From CAZBZG01 sp964496245 (GTDB lineage: Bacteria; Planctomycetota; SZUA-567): a DNA stretch of 18,932 bases. Under the pieces are notes generated by a model that had not been told where the DNA came from, did not search any database, and saw nothing but the letters and a program-made list of their open reading frames with translations. Shown here piece by piece: positions 7,690 to 15,220 of the stretch (positions are counted from its first letter, which is position 1; the number at the start of each line of letters is the position of its first letter). The stretch spans positions 1 to 18,932 of the forward strand of contig CAZBZG010000065.1 in NCBI GenBank assembly GCA_964496245.1. Reading direction: 5' to 3'. Both the position numbers and the translations under genes were made by a program.

Positions 7690-8958
7690 ATGTCCAGTCG
7701 CAGGCCCAAGACACTTCTGAAATGGAACGAACCGCGGCCGGTGCGTGCAGCGCGCCGGTCGGCCGACCGGGTGACGCTGGGGCCGGGCGCCTACCTGCGC
7801 GCACGGTTGCGCGTGGTTCTCATCCTCGGCGTGCAGTTTCTCCTCCTGGCCATGCTTCCCTACTTCGTGGGCAAGCCCGCGCTCGCCCTGGCGCCGAGCC
7901 TGGCGCTGCCCGTGTTCGCGAGCATCCTCTTGGCCTACTTCATCTCCGGCGTGATACGCCTCATGCCGCAGGGCGCGCGCATCACCGACCAGGGCGTGGA
8001 GCAGCAGGTGGGCACCCGCACCCGGGCATTCCGCTGGGACCAGATCGCGCGCGCGGAGATCGTGGACTGGCGCCGGGATTTCCAGACCGCCCGTCTTCTC
8101 GTCCTCTGGCCGGCCCCTCCCCAGCAAGACGCCACACCAGCCGTTCTCGGCGTGCCCGAAGAGGTGGAAGCGGACGAGCTCGAACGGGTGCTGACCGCCC
8201 AGGGGGCTGCCGTAGGCCGTCCCGCGCCGGAGGAGAGCGAGGCCTGTCAGGCATTCGTGCAAGCGGTTGAGCGAGCAGAGGCCGCGGATCCAGCGCCGTT
8301 CCGCAGGATCGACGCTGCGTTCGGCTTTCTCTTTCTGGTCGCATGCACGGTGTTGGTCCTCACCTGGCCGGACAGGAAGGTGGACGGCTCTGGCCCGGAC
8401 GCGTCCCGTGGCGGCTCGCCGGGGACGAGCAGGCAGGGGACTGCCGCGCCCGACCCGTCGGACCGCGCGTCTGCCCGCGGCCCGGTCTATGCGGATCCAG
8501 CGGGCTACCGTCTCCAGGCGCCTGCGGGCTGGCAGGTGCGCGATCGGGGAGCGCGCAACGAGCTCATCCGCGCGGATCTCTCGAGCGGATCGAACGCCGG
8601 GGTGCAGGTGCGGCTGCTCGCCTGCCCGCCCGAGGCATTCGATCGGACGGTGGATGCCGCGATCGAGAGCTACATCAGCGATATGCAGAGCCACTGGGGC
8701 GGCAGCGTCAAGGAGATCGGCCGGACCCAAGGGGCGGAGGGCGATGCAGCGCGTACCGTGCGCATCCGCGCCGACCGGACGAACGGGGAATCCTGGTTTC
8801 TGCGGGAGACCTTTGTGCGCAAGGCGCGGATGCTGGTGGTGCTCCAGGGCGGCTGCCGTTGGACGGACCGGGCCGCGTTCGCGCAGGCGTTCGACGCGAT
8901 CACAGCGAGCCTCCGCTTTGACGCGGACGCCGGCGAGACGGAAGCGGTGCCGGACTGA
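7690..8958 (+). CDS. Membrane protein with PH-like segment and DcrB/PsbP-like exported domain
   Basis: I do not recognise a named family for this 422-residue protein. Two hydrophobic helices (about 39-59 and 65-91) are followed by a soluble segment (about 93-170) with the strand pattern of bacterial PH-like (YcxB/bPH) domains: 'ITDQGVEQQV', then 'FRWDQIARAEI'. A third helix (209-226) follows, then a Gly/Ser/Pro-rich linker (230-264). The last domain (about 266-411) looks like the DcrB/PsbP/DUF1795 fold: 'Y...AGYRLQAPAGW' opening, 'RETFVRKARMLVVLQGGC', and a closing helix plus 'ITASLRF'. With three helices the two soluble domains lie on opposite sides of the membrane, the last probably outside. 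The ATG at 7690 is preceded by AAGGAGG (7678-7684). The small membrane protein gene follows after 99 bp. Domain names are inferred from pattern only; the reading frame and topology are well supported. Confidence 0.82.
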   Translation: MSSRRPKTLLKWNEPRPVRAARRSADRVTLGPGAYLRARLRVVLILGVQFLLLAMLPYFVGKPALALAPSLALPVFASILLAYFISGVIRLMPQGARITDQGVEQQVGTRTRAFRWDQIARAEIVDWRRDFQTARLLVLWPAPPQQDATPAVLGVPEEVEADELERVLTAQGAAVGRPAPEESEACQAFVQAVERAEAADPAPFRRIDAAFGFLFLVACTVLVLTWPDRKVDGSGPDASRGGSPGTSRQGTAAPDPSDRASARGPVYADPAGYRLQAPAGWQVRDRGARNELIRADLSSGSNAGVQVRLLACPPEAFDRTVDAAIESYISDMQSHWGGSVKEIGRTQGAEGDAARTVRIRADRTNGESWFLRETFVRKARMLVVLQGGCRWTDRAAFAQAFDAITASLRFDADAGETEAVPD

Positions 8959-9057
8959 ATCGCCGGATCCGGGGCTCTGGGCAGGGGCGGCCCGGTCCTC
9001 GCGGCCGCGGCCGTTGGATTGCCGAATCGTTGTGGTCCGGAAAGGAGAACACCTGCC

Positions 9058-9345
9058 ATGGCGTGGACACCGCTCTTGCTCGCTGTCGCAGGCCTGTCGG
9101 TGGGCACATTGCTCGGGCTGCTGGTCTATCTCCGGCTGCGCGGCCGGATTCGCGGCCAGATAGCCCGGGCGGTGGTGGGGCTGTGCGCGTGGGCGGCGCT
9201 CGTCCTGCTTCCCCTGGCTCTCCTGGCCCAAGCGCTGGCAGCATGGGGTGCGGACGCTTCCAGCGATTTGCGTGTTCTTTTCTACTTCCTCTGGATTGCG
9301 CCCACGCTCGTGACCGTGTTCCTGCGCCGGAGCGCGCTTCGGTGA
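9058..9345 (+). CDS. Small three-helix membrane protein, unknown function
   Basis: This 95-residue protein is almost entirely hydrophobic, with helices near 5-25, 38-62 and 71-90. A basic loop after the first helix (LRLRGRIRGQ, 25-34) and a basic tail (LRRSALR) suggest those ends face the cytoplasm. AAAGGAG (9041-9047) lies about 10 bases before the ATG. The gene follows the PH/DcrB-like protein by 99 bp and may be cotranscribed with it. It has no recognisable family. The strong ribosome binding site, the clean transmembrane pattern and the lack of a better frame on either strand support it as real. Confidence 0.75.
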   Translation: MAWTPLLLAVAGLSVGTLLGLLVYLRLRGRIRGQIARAVVGLCAWAALVLLPLALLAQALAAWGADASSDLRVLFYFLWIAPTLVTVFLRRSALR

Positions 9346-9431
9346 ACGGCCGGTCCAAGCAAAGGGGCGGCTGGCCGGCGCATGGATGCGCCGTGCGCCT
9401 CTCGCGTACCTTCTCTCCACCCATTTCCCAC

Positions 9432-9460
9432 GTGCGTCCGGCGTCCCGGTCTGGTAGGAT
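9432..9460 (+). promoter_or_regulatory. Possible promoter of the DUF3160 gene
   Basis: TAGGAT (9455-9460) fits a -10 box in 4 of 6 positions and sits 53 bp before the DUF3160 ATG. The matching -35 (GTGCGT, 17 bp upstream) is poor, so only the -10 is suggestive. Confidence 0.28.
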
Positions 9461-9513
9461 GGTGCGCAGGACGGCAGGGCTTACACGGATTCGACAGCAG
9501 GGAGGGACAGGGC

Positions 9514-12500
9514 ATGAAGCGCGGTTGGCGGTTGGGCGGCTTGCTGGCGGCGTGCGCGTTCGCGACGGCTGCCCCCGCGGCCGAGCCCGGTGATCCGCGG
9601 GACGACGTCAAGCACATGCACTGCTTCCAGGGCTCGGACGGGGCGCGGAAGCTTCTCCTCGAAAACGGGTTCGTGGTCACGGATCAGTGCTTTCGCCAGT
9701 TCTTCGAAGCGTATCTGTACGATCCCCGTGTGCCGGCCGAGAAGCAAGCGCCCTTCTTCATCACCGTGGACTCCATCTGGCACGCGTATCACGTGCTGTT
9801 CGAGGAAGGGACGCGGCTGTTGGAGCATGTCCAGGCCAAGCGGCTGCGCACGTTCTCCGAACGTCTGTACGAGCGCGCGCGAGAGAAGGCCCGGGCCCAT
9901 CCCCCCTATGCCGCCCTGGCGCGGTTCGCTGCCGCTGGCCTGATGCTCCAGGACCAGGCAGCCGCGGACGGCCTGTCCGCGGTCGACCGCGACGAAGCCG
10001 AACGCATCGCCCGTGCCGTCCAAGCGCCTTCCGGCAGCATTGACGCGAGCTTCCTCGAACGTCCGCTGGCGTCGGAGTTGTTCCAGGTCGAGTCGTTCTA
10101 CGCGGAGGAGCCGGCGCTGGCGGGGCTCTTCCGCGCCCAGCGCTGGTACGCGAGCTGCGCGTTCCGCCTCGGGTCGGCGCGCGAGACCGAACGCGCGCTC
10201 CTGCTCGCCCTGCTCGTTGCATCGGATCCGGAACTGGAGGAGCTGATCCGCTTGCTGAAAGAACCGTTCCCGGAATTGCTGGGCCCTCAGGACGACGTCG
10301 GTGTGGCGGCGTATGTCGGACTGCTGCGGGATATGGGACGCTTGGACGAGGCCATGCGCGACCCAGACGCCGTGCGCCGCCTGCTACCCCGCTTCATCGA
10401 GAGGGCCCGTACAAGCCTGCCGCAGCCGCTCATCAACGATCAGATCACCATGCGCCGTTCGCTCCGCTCCCTGCAGCAGGCCATGCAGGGCTTTCGGCTG
10501 CTGCCCGCCTACCGGACGCCGGCGGCCATCCTGTTCCAACGGACGACCGACCCGGAGATCGAGGGGCGCTGGCTTCCGTCGAGCGTGGATCTCTTCTGCA
10601 CGGGTCCGCTGGCCTGCCAGGCCGGCGCACGGGCGTTCGGCCTGCGGAAGGATGCGGACTGCCTGGAAGACATGCAACAGGTGGAGGTGCCGCCGCTGCC
10701 CCAGAGCCTTCACAGCAAGACCTTGCGCCTGCTCCGCAAGCTGCAGACCCCATTGCCCGCGGCCGCCCCCGGGTGTCTGCGCACGTCAGCGTGGCAGGAC
10801 AAGCAGCTGTGGACCGCGCTGGGCATTTGGGCGGAGCAGCGCCACACCTGGGCGCTCCGGGCCAAGCCGAACGTGAGTTGGGAGTGCGAAGCGCTCCTGC
10901 CCCCCGCCTACGTCTCCCCCTATCCCGCGTTCTTCGACGGATTGGCCGCGCTCAGCCGGTCGACCGCGCGGGTGTTCGAACGCGTCCTGGCTCCGCCCAT
11001 CGACCGCAGGAAGACGGCCGCCCGTCTGCTGGCCTGCCTGCGGCTGGCGCAGGTGCCTTTTGACCAGCGGACGTGGTGGGCGCGGGCGGAAACGGAGGCC
11101 GAGCATCAGGCCGAAGCGGTCATGGAAACGTTCCGATCGCTCCATGACGCGAGCGACCTGGAACCCCAAGAGGTCGTGGCCGCGCTGAAGGCGGTGGCAG
11201 CCCGTTGGCGCCAAGAGGCGCCGCTGTCGGCGAAGGACCAGATCCTGCTGCACGCGTTCGCGTTCGGCGACCATCCTGTACTCAGCCGATTGGAGGAGTT
11301 GGCGCAGCTCTGCGGCGATCTTGCGCGCATCGCTAGGCTGCAGCAAGCGGGACGCGCCTTGGCCAAAACGGACCGCTGGCTTCTCCACGGGTATGCCCAA
11401 ACCCTGGCGCACCTCCAGTTCTACGAGGACAGCGCGTATCTGGATCCCCGGGATGATCTGCCGATCGTGAGTACGGTGTACATCAGCCGTCTCAGGAATC
11501 AGCGGCTCTACGCAGGCGTGGGCCGGCCGGAAGCCCTGTACGTCATCATCAGGCGAGGGGGCGAACGCGTGCTCCACCGCGGCGCGGTGCTGAACTTCCG
11601 CGAGTTCGTGCGGGATGCGGAGGATCCGTTCACGGATGCCGCATGGCGGGAGCGCGTGCGCGCGGGACGCATTCCGCCGCCGCCCGCGTTCACAGGCCGC
11701 TTCCGACGCGCGGGCGTGGCCGCCAAGCTGGCGGATGCCATCCGCGGGGGAGACGTTGCGGTCGATCCGACACTGCTGGCGGGCGCCGCGGTTACCGACG
11801 CCCTGCTCGATCGCCTTGCAGAGGCCAATACGAGGCGCGACCTCGAGCGGCTGGAACGTCTGCTCCGGGGCCGGCTGACAGACGAGCACGTACCGCGGCT
11901 CGTTCCCATGCTCGACGCGGTCGAGGACGAGCGGCGAGAGGTCGGCGCGCGGCTTGTGCGGGATCTCGACTGGACGGACCACGCAGCGCGGCTTATGGAA
12001 ACGGTCCGAACGAGCATGACGGATCGGGGCGAGATCGCAGCCTACGTGCTCTCCGGACGCCCCGAGGCGCTCGATCTGGAGGCCCTGTTGGCCGGGTTTG
12101 CAAAGCAGCCGTCCCGCATCCAGCACCGGCTGCTCTGTTTCCTGACGTTCGTCGGCGGCGTCGAGCCGCGTGTACGCGCCTGCATCATGCAGGCGCTGGC
12201 AGACGACCATCCGGCCGTCCGACTCGGCGCGATCTACGCCGTCCGCGAGTGCGGGCTCGACACGGAAGCCGTGCGCGGCCGGCTGGCATCGCGTCTTCGG
12301 GATCCGGTTCCCGCCGTGGTGACGGCCGCCGTGTGCGCGCTGGGGCGGCTCGACGTTCAGGCGGTAGCCCCGCGCTTGCTGGAGCGGCTCCAGAAGGAGT
12401 GCGCGGCTGCGGACGGAACATGGAAACAGGAGCCGAACCGGGAAGAGGAAGCTGTGTTGCGGCAGCGCAGGGCGCTTGGGGAGGCGTCGAGGCGGTGGCG

Positions 12501-13104
12501 TGCACCGGTACGCCTGACGCGGCCCCGTTTCCATCCCGGCGGGCCGGCCTTCGATGCCACGGTGCGGGAGACCGGAGAGATCACGGAATACGGCTGGCCC
12601 GGCTCCGGCTACTTCTCGCGTCGTTCGCTCGCCGACGTGTTGGTGGAGGTGCTCGTGGATCTGCACTACGCACCCGCGAAAGAGACGTTTCGGAAGCTGT
12701 TTCGCAGAGACGCGCGCGCGGTTCGGGGGATGGAAGAGCTCCTGCTGATCGCGCCATCCAAGGCAAACGCCCGCTTTCTGTGCGACGCGGCCAAGGATCC
12801 CCATGCAGGTCGCCGTCCTACGACGTTCATCTGCTATCTCGAAACGATGTACGGAGCCAAGAGCCTGCCCTACCTCGTGGAACTCCTCGACTGCCGACAG
12901 CCGGTTCGGGAGCCTGAGATCGATCCGTACAGCGCGGCCGAGCATGCTGCAGCGGCGATCGCCCGGATCCTGGAGTTCCGCCACGCGGATACCTTCCTCC
13001 TACGGTTCCATGACGACGAGGCCAAGCGCGCGGCGTTCATTCGCAGGATGCGTGCGGCCGCCGGCGCGGCGATGGAGAAGGGTCGCACGCAGGCGCCCGA
13101 GTGA
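9514..13104 (+). CDS. Large exported DUF3160 protein with C-terminal HEAT-like repeats
   Basis: This 1196-residue protein has a signal peptide (1-23, APA-AEP) and no later membrane helix, so it is exported. The N-terminal two thirds fit the DUF3160 family, whose function is unknown. Landmarks are FITVDSIWHAYHVLF (82-96), LGIWAEQRHTWALRAK (436-451), and YAGVGRPEALYVII (666-679) followed by the 'RGAVLNFREF' strand and 'DPFTDAAWRERV' helix (to about 730). The C-terminal third (about 780-960 and 1080-1160) is helical, with paired-helix units such as RVRACIMQALADDHPAVRLG, typical of HEAT/Armadillo-type scaffolds. Between them is a segment (about 960-1050) rich in Arg and Gly that I cannot assign. 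The ATG at 9514 starts the signal peptide and has GGAGGG (9501-9506) upstream. A longer in-frame start at 9382 adds 44 residues that would bury the signal peptide. It has no obvious operon partner; the next gene converges on it. Confidence 0.9.
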   Translation: MKRGWRLGGLLAACAFATAAPAAEPGDPRDDVKHMHCFQGSDGARKLLLENGFVVTDQCFRQFFEAYLYDPRVPAEKQAPFFITVDSIWHAYHVLFEEGTRLLEHVQAKRLRTFSERLYERAREKARAHPPYAALARFAAAGLMLQDQAAADGLSAVDRDEAERIARAVQAPSGSIDASFLERPLASELFQVESFYAEEPALAGLFRAQRWYASCAFRLGSARETERALLLALLVASDPELEELIRLLKEPFPELLGPQDDVGVAAYVGLLRDMGRLDEAMRDPDAVRRLLPRFIERARTSLPQPLINDQITMRRSLRSLQQAMQGFRLLPAYRTPAAILFQRTTDPEIEGRWLPSSVDLFCTGPLACQAGARAFGLRKDADCLEDMQQVEVPPLPQSLHSKTLRLLRKLQTPLPAAAPGCLRTSAWQDKQLWTALGIWAEQRHTWALRAKPNVSWECEALLPPAYVSPYPAFFDGLAALSRSTARVFERVLAPPIDRRKTAARLLACLRLAQVPFDQRTWWARAETEAEHQAEAVMETFRSLHDASDLEPQEVVAALKAVAARWRQEAPLSAKDQILLHAFAFGDHPVLSRLEELAQLCGDLARIARLQQAGRALAKTDRWLLHGYAQTLAHLQFYEDSAYLDPRDDLPIVSTVYISRLRNQRLYAGVGRPEALYVIIRRGGERVLHRGAVLNFREFVRDAEDPFTDAAWRERVRAGRIPPPPAFTGRFRRAGVAAKLADAIRGGDVAVDPTLLAGAAVTDALLDRLAEANTRRDLERLERLLRGRLTDEHVPRLVPMLDAVEDERREVGARLVRDLDWTDHAARLMETVRTSMTDRGEIAAYVLSGRPEALDLEALLAGFAKQPSRIQHRLLCFLTFVGGVEPRVRACIMQALADDHPAVRLGAIYAVRECGLDTEAVRGRLASRLRDPVPAVVTAAVCALGRLDVQAVAPRLLERLQKECAAADGTWKQEPNREEEAVLRQRRALGEASRRWRAPVRLTRPRFHPGGPAFDATVRETGEITEYGWPGSGYFSRRSLADVLVEVLVDLHYAPAKETFRKLFRRDARAVRGMEELLLIAPSKANARFLCDAAKDPHAGRRPTTFICYLETMYGAKSLPYLVELLDCRQPVREPEIDPYSAAEHAAAAIARILEFRHADTFLLRFHDDEAKRAAFIRRMRAAAGAAMEKGRTQAPE

Positions 13105-13120
13105 TCCGGGCAGACGACGG

Positions 13121-13193
13121 GCCGGCGCCGGCAGTCAACGGTGTCATGCCCGCCTCCCGGTGGGCATGCGGAGGTGCGGGGGCCATGCCCGCC
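13121..13193. terminator. Hairpins between converging DUF3160 and CDF genes
   Basis: The 90-bp gap holds a perfect 12-bp palindrome, GCCGGCGCCGGC (13121-13132). A 10-bp stem then pairs CATGCCCGCC (13145-13154) with GGTGGGCATG (13159-13168), with one G-T pair and a 4-base loop. CATGCCCGCC recurs at 13184-13193 and could pair with the same right arm instead. The position between converging genes suggests two-way termination; there is no T-tract. Confidence 0.4.
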
Positions 13194-13194
13194 C

Positions 13195-14184
13195 TCACAC
13201 CTCACCGCCCCCTCGTTGCCGCAGGAACGCCATGGTCTCGCGCTGACCGTTGGTGAGCGAAGGGTCGTAGGGTTCCAGGTGGACCACCACGTCGAGCACG
13301 TCCGGGCCTTCGGCCAGGATGCGCTGCTGCACGAGCTCCGAGATGTCGTGCCCCTGGCGCACGGTCAGGCTGCCGTCCACCTCGATGTGCAGGTCCACGG
13401 CCAGGCTCGAGCAGCTCACGTACCGGGTACGCAGGCCGTGGACGTGGCGCACGCCCTCCACGCCCGCGGCGAGCGACCGGATGCGCTCCAGGTCTTCCTC
13501 GGGCGCGGCCGCGTCCATGAGTTTGGCAAAGGCGGGCCGCACGATCTTGAACGCGGCCTGGAAGATCAGGAGGCTGACCGCGACCGCGCCCACGTGATCC
13601 AGGAACGACCACGCGGGGCCCACGGCCGCGCCCGCCACCGCCAGGGCGGCCGGCACGGAGCTCAACGCGTCGGAGCGGTGATGCCAGGCGTTCGCGACCA
13701 GGGGCATGGACCGGATGCGCCGGCCCACGTGCACGGTCCAGCGGTAGAGGAGCTCCTTGGCGGCGATCGAGACGAGGGCTGCGGCCAGGGCGATCCAGCC
13801 CGGCGGCTGGTCGTGCTGCGCCTGCAGCGTGGCGAGGGCGTTCCACAAGAGCCCTGTGGCCACGCCCGCCAGGAGCAAACCGATGCCCAATGTGACCATG
13901 GGTTCCAGGCGGCGGTGGCCGTGGGGATGGCTGGCGTCCGCCGGACGGGTCCAGTAGCGCACGCCCACCAGAATGGCCACGTCCGTGGAGAGATCCGAGA
14001 GACTGTGCACCGCGTCTGCGACCACGGCCTGGCTGTGGCCGAGCAGCCCGCCCGCGAACTTGAGGCCGGCGAGCGCCAAGTTGACCCCCAGCCCGATCCA
14101 CGTCACCCGCTGGATTGCCCGGGCACCGGCAGGGCCGGTCTGTGGTGCTGCGTCGGCGGAAGGGGGTGACGATGCATCCGGCAT
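13195..14184 (-). CDS. Cation diffusion facilitator family metal exporter
   Basis: This 329-residue inner-membrane protein is a CDF transporter, which exchanges protons for divalent metals such as Zn, Fe, Co or Mn to export them. The transport-site motifs are present in helix 2 (ADAVHSLSD: D57, H60/S61, D64) and helix 5 (HHRSDALSS: H168, D172). HPHGHRRLEP (86-95) is the conserved loop after helix 2. Helices lie near 28-48, 51-76, 97-120, 129-147, 175-193 and 196-213. The C-terminal ferredoxin-like domain (215-305) keeps His266 and His302, probable cytoplasmic metal ligands. The N-terminal 20 residues are a disordered Ala/Pro/Ser stretch. The HSLSD version of site A is common in broad CDF branches; the metal cannot be predicted from this alone. 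The start at 14184 has GAGGA upstream (plus strand 14191-14195). It is divergent from queH and converges with DUF3160. Confidence 0.94.
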   Translation of the reverse strand: MPDASSPPSADAAPQTGPAGARAIQRVTWIGLGVNLALAGLKFAGGLLGHSQAVVADAVHSLSDLSTDVAILVGVRYWTRPADASHPHGHRRLEPMVTLGIGLLLAGVATGLLWNALATLQAQHDQPPGWIALAAALVSIAAKELLYRWTVHVGRRIRSMPLVANAWHHRSDALSSVPAALAVAGAAVGPAWSFLDHVGAVAVSLLIFQAAFKIVRPAFAKLMDAAAPEEDLERIRSLAAGVEGVRHVHGLRTRYVSCSSLAVDLHIEVDGSLTVRQGHDISELVQQRILAEGPDVLDVVVHLEPYDPSLTNGQRETMAFLRQRGGGEV

Positions 14185-14219
14185 GCGGCGTCCTCGACGT
14201 GCGGTACGCGATGCCGGTC

Positions 14220-14248
14220 ATTATAGGGGATGTGCGGGATTGCGCCAG
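14220..14248 (-). promoter_or_regulatory. Promoter of the CDF transporter gene
   Basis: On the minus strand a perfect TATAAT (14220-14225) follows CTGGCG (14243-14248, 3 of 6 matches) after 17 bp. The start point would be near 14213, leaving a leader of about 29 bases before the ATG at 14184. The perfect -10 makes this likely. No metal-regulator operator could be recognised beside it. Confidence 0.6.
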
Positions 14249-14282
14249 GGGCCTGCGTCGGACGTTTCGTGGAACGGAACGC

Positions 14283-14322
14283 TGGCCCGCGTCTTGCACG
14301 CGCGGGCAGCCTCTGATAGGCT
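14283..14322 (+). promoter_or_regulatory. Promoter region of queH, sigma-70 or sigma-54 reading
   Basis: TTGCAC (14294-14299) and TAGGCT (14317-14322) are 17 bp apart and could be weak -35/-10 boxes (3 of 6 each). The same TTGC also ends a sigma-54-like element, TGGCCC-N5-TTGCA (14283-14298), one mismatch from TGGCAC-N5-TTGCA. Which, if either, is used cannot be decided from the sequence. queH starts at 14349. Confidence 0.4.
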
Positions 14323-14348
14323 GGGGGGAGACCTGCGGGGATGCTTCC

Positions 14349-15020
14349 ATGCGTTTGCTCATCCACGTCTGCTGCGCCGACTGCCTGGCCCGGACCCTGG
14401 CCGGCTTGCGCGCGGGCGGCCGCGGGGTGGTCCTGCTTTCGCCCGACGGTCCACGGGAGGAGTCGAGCCGGCGCGAGACCGGTGCGGCGGAGGCGGCGGA
14501 CGCTGCGCACGCTGCGCACGCGGAGGAGCTCCAGGTCGCAGGCTTCTTCTTCAACCCCAACATTCATCCGCTGCTCGAGTTCCGTCGCCGGCTCAAGAGC
14601 GTGCGCGTGCTGCTCGAGCGCGTGCCTGTTGACGTCGAGTGCGATGAGACCTACGGGCTCGCGGACTTCTGCCGGGCCGTCCATCCGGACTACGGGGTGC
14701 CGGCCCGGTGCCGGCCGTGCTACGCCCTGCGGCTCGGCAGGACAGCCGAACGCGCTGCTGCACGCGGATTCGACGCCATCACCACCACGCTCGTCACGAG
14801 CCGCCACCAGGACCACGGCCTGATCCGCTCGGTGGGAAAGGCCCAGGCGGCGGCGTGCAACGTGGCGTTCTGCTACCAGGATCTGCGTGCGGCCGAGGCC
14901 CCGGACGAGCTCGTACGGGGGCTCTACCGCCAGCAGTACTGCGGGTGCGTCTTTTCCGAGGCCGACCGCTACGTGTCCACGAGCAAGCACCTCTACCGGC
15001 CGCAGGCGAGCAAGCCCTGA
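14349..15020 (+). CDS. queH: Epoxyqueuosine reductase QueH
   Basis: This 223-residue cytoplasmic protein is QueH (formerly DUF208), the iron-sulfur enzyme that reduces epoxyqueuosine to queuosine in tRNA and is not related to QueG. Conserved features are HVCCADC at the N-terminus (C8, C9, C12), FNPNIHP (68-74), an R-CRPCY motif (C121, C124) and QQYCGC (C198, C200), followed by F-S. These cysteines are the presumed metal-cluster ligands. Compared with the compact family pattern, where the first helix-strand unit runs straight into YNPNIHP, residues about 31-62 are an extra Ala/Glu/Arg-rich segment. The ATG at 14349 begins directly at the family's N-terminus; the upstream site is only GGGG (14337-14340), so translation signals are weak. 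No other queuosine genes lie nearby. A possible leader ORF and an ECF sigma factor follow. Confidence 0.94.
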   Translation: MRLLIHVCCADCLARTLAGLRAGGRGVVLLSPDGPREESSRRETGAAEAADAAHAAHAEELQVAGFFFNPNIHPLLEFRRRLKSVRVLLERVPVDVECDETYGLADFCRAVHPDYGVPARCRPCYALRLGRTAERAAARGFDAITTTLVTSRHQDHGLIRSVGKAQAAACNVAFCYQDLRAAEAPDELVRGLYRQQYCGCVFSEADRYVSTSKHLYRPQASKP

Positions 15021-15049
15021 ACGCTGGCCCGGAGAAGGGGAGGAGCACG

Positions 15050-15220
15050 ATGCAGCGCCCGTCGGAATCCCCGGAAACGAGCGAAGGAGTCGCGTGCGCG
15101 CACGATAGTATGCCAACAGCGAGGCGGCGAGGGGCGCGGAGCGCGCGTGGTGCGCCCGGCACGGCGAGCTTTTGTTTGCAACGCGTTGTCGTCAAACGGC
15201 TTGGGGGAGACATGCCGTGA
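15050..15220 (+). CDS. Possible small leader ORF coupled to the sigma factor gene
   Basis: A 56-codon frame starts at an ATG 4 bases after GGGGAGGAG (ending 15045), the strongest ribosome binding site in this stretch. Its stop TGA (15218-15220) overlaps the proposed GTG start of the sigma factor in a GTGA, the usual arrangement for translational coupling. The product is Ala/Arg/Ser-rich, has no recognisable domain or membrane segment, and may matter only by being translated. Against it, GC-rich DNA often leaves open frames by chance. It starts 29 bp after queH ends. Confidence 0.4.
   Translation: MQRPSESPETSEGVACAHDSMPTARRRGARSARGAPGTASFCLQRVVVKRLGGDMP
15174..15197. repeat. Inverted repeat upstream of the sigma factor gene
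   Basis: A perfect 10-bp palindrome, CAACGCGTTG (15179-15188), lies within looser arms GTTTG (15174-15178) and CAAAC (15193-15197). It is 20 bp upstream of the sigma factor start. It could be an operator or a small RNA stem; it could also be chance in GC-rich DNA. Confidence 0.3.

Noticed and set aside
7246..9420. 724-codon minus-strand frame across pncA end and two membrane protein genes
   Set aside because: It lacks domains and a ribosome binding site, and covers three supported plus-strand genes.
10786..12984. 732-codon open frame on the minus strand inside the DUF3160 gene
   Set aside because: Antisense shadow; the plus-strand frame has a signal peptide, a ribosome binding site and family motifs.
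15157..15174. CGGCACGGCGAGC... as a sigma-54 promoter for the sigma factor
   Set aside because: The -24 half fits but no TTGC occurs at the required spacing.
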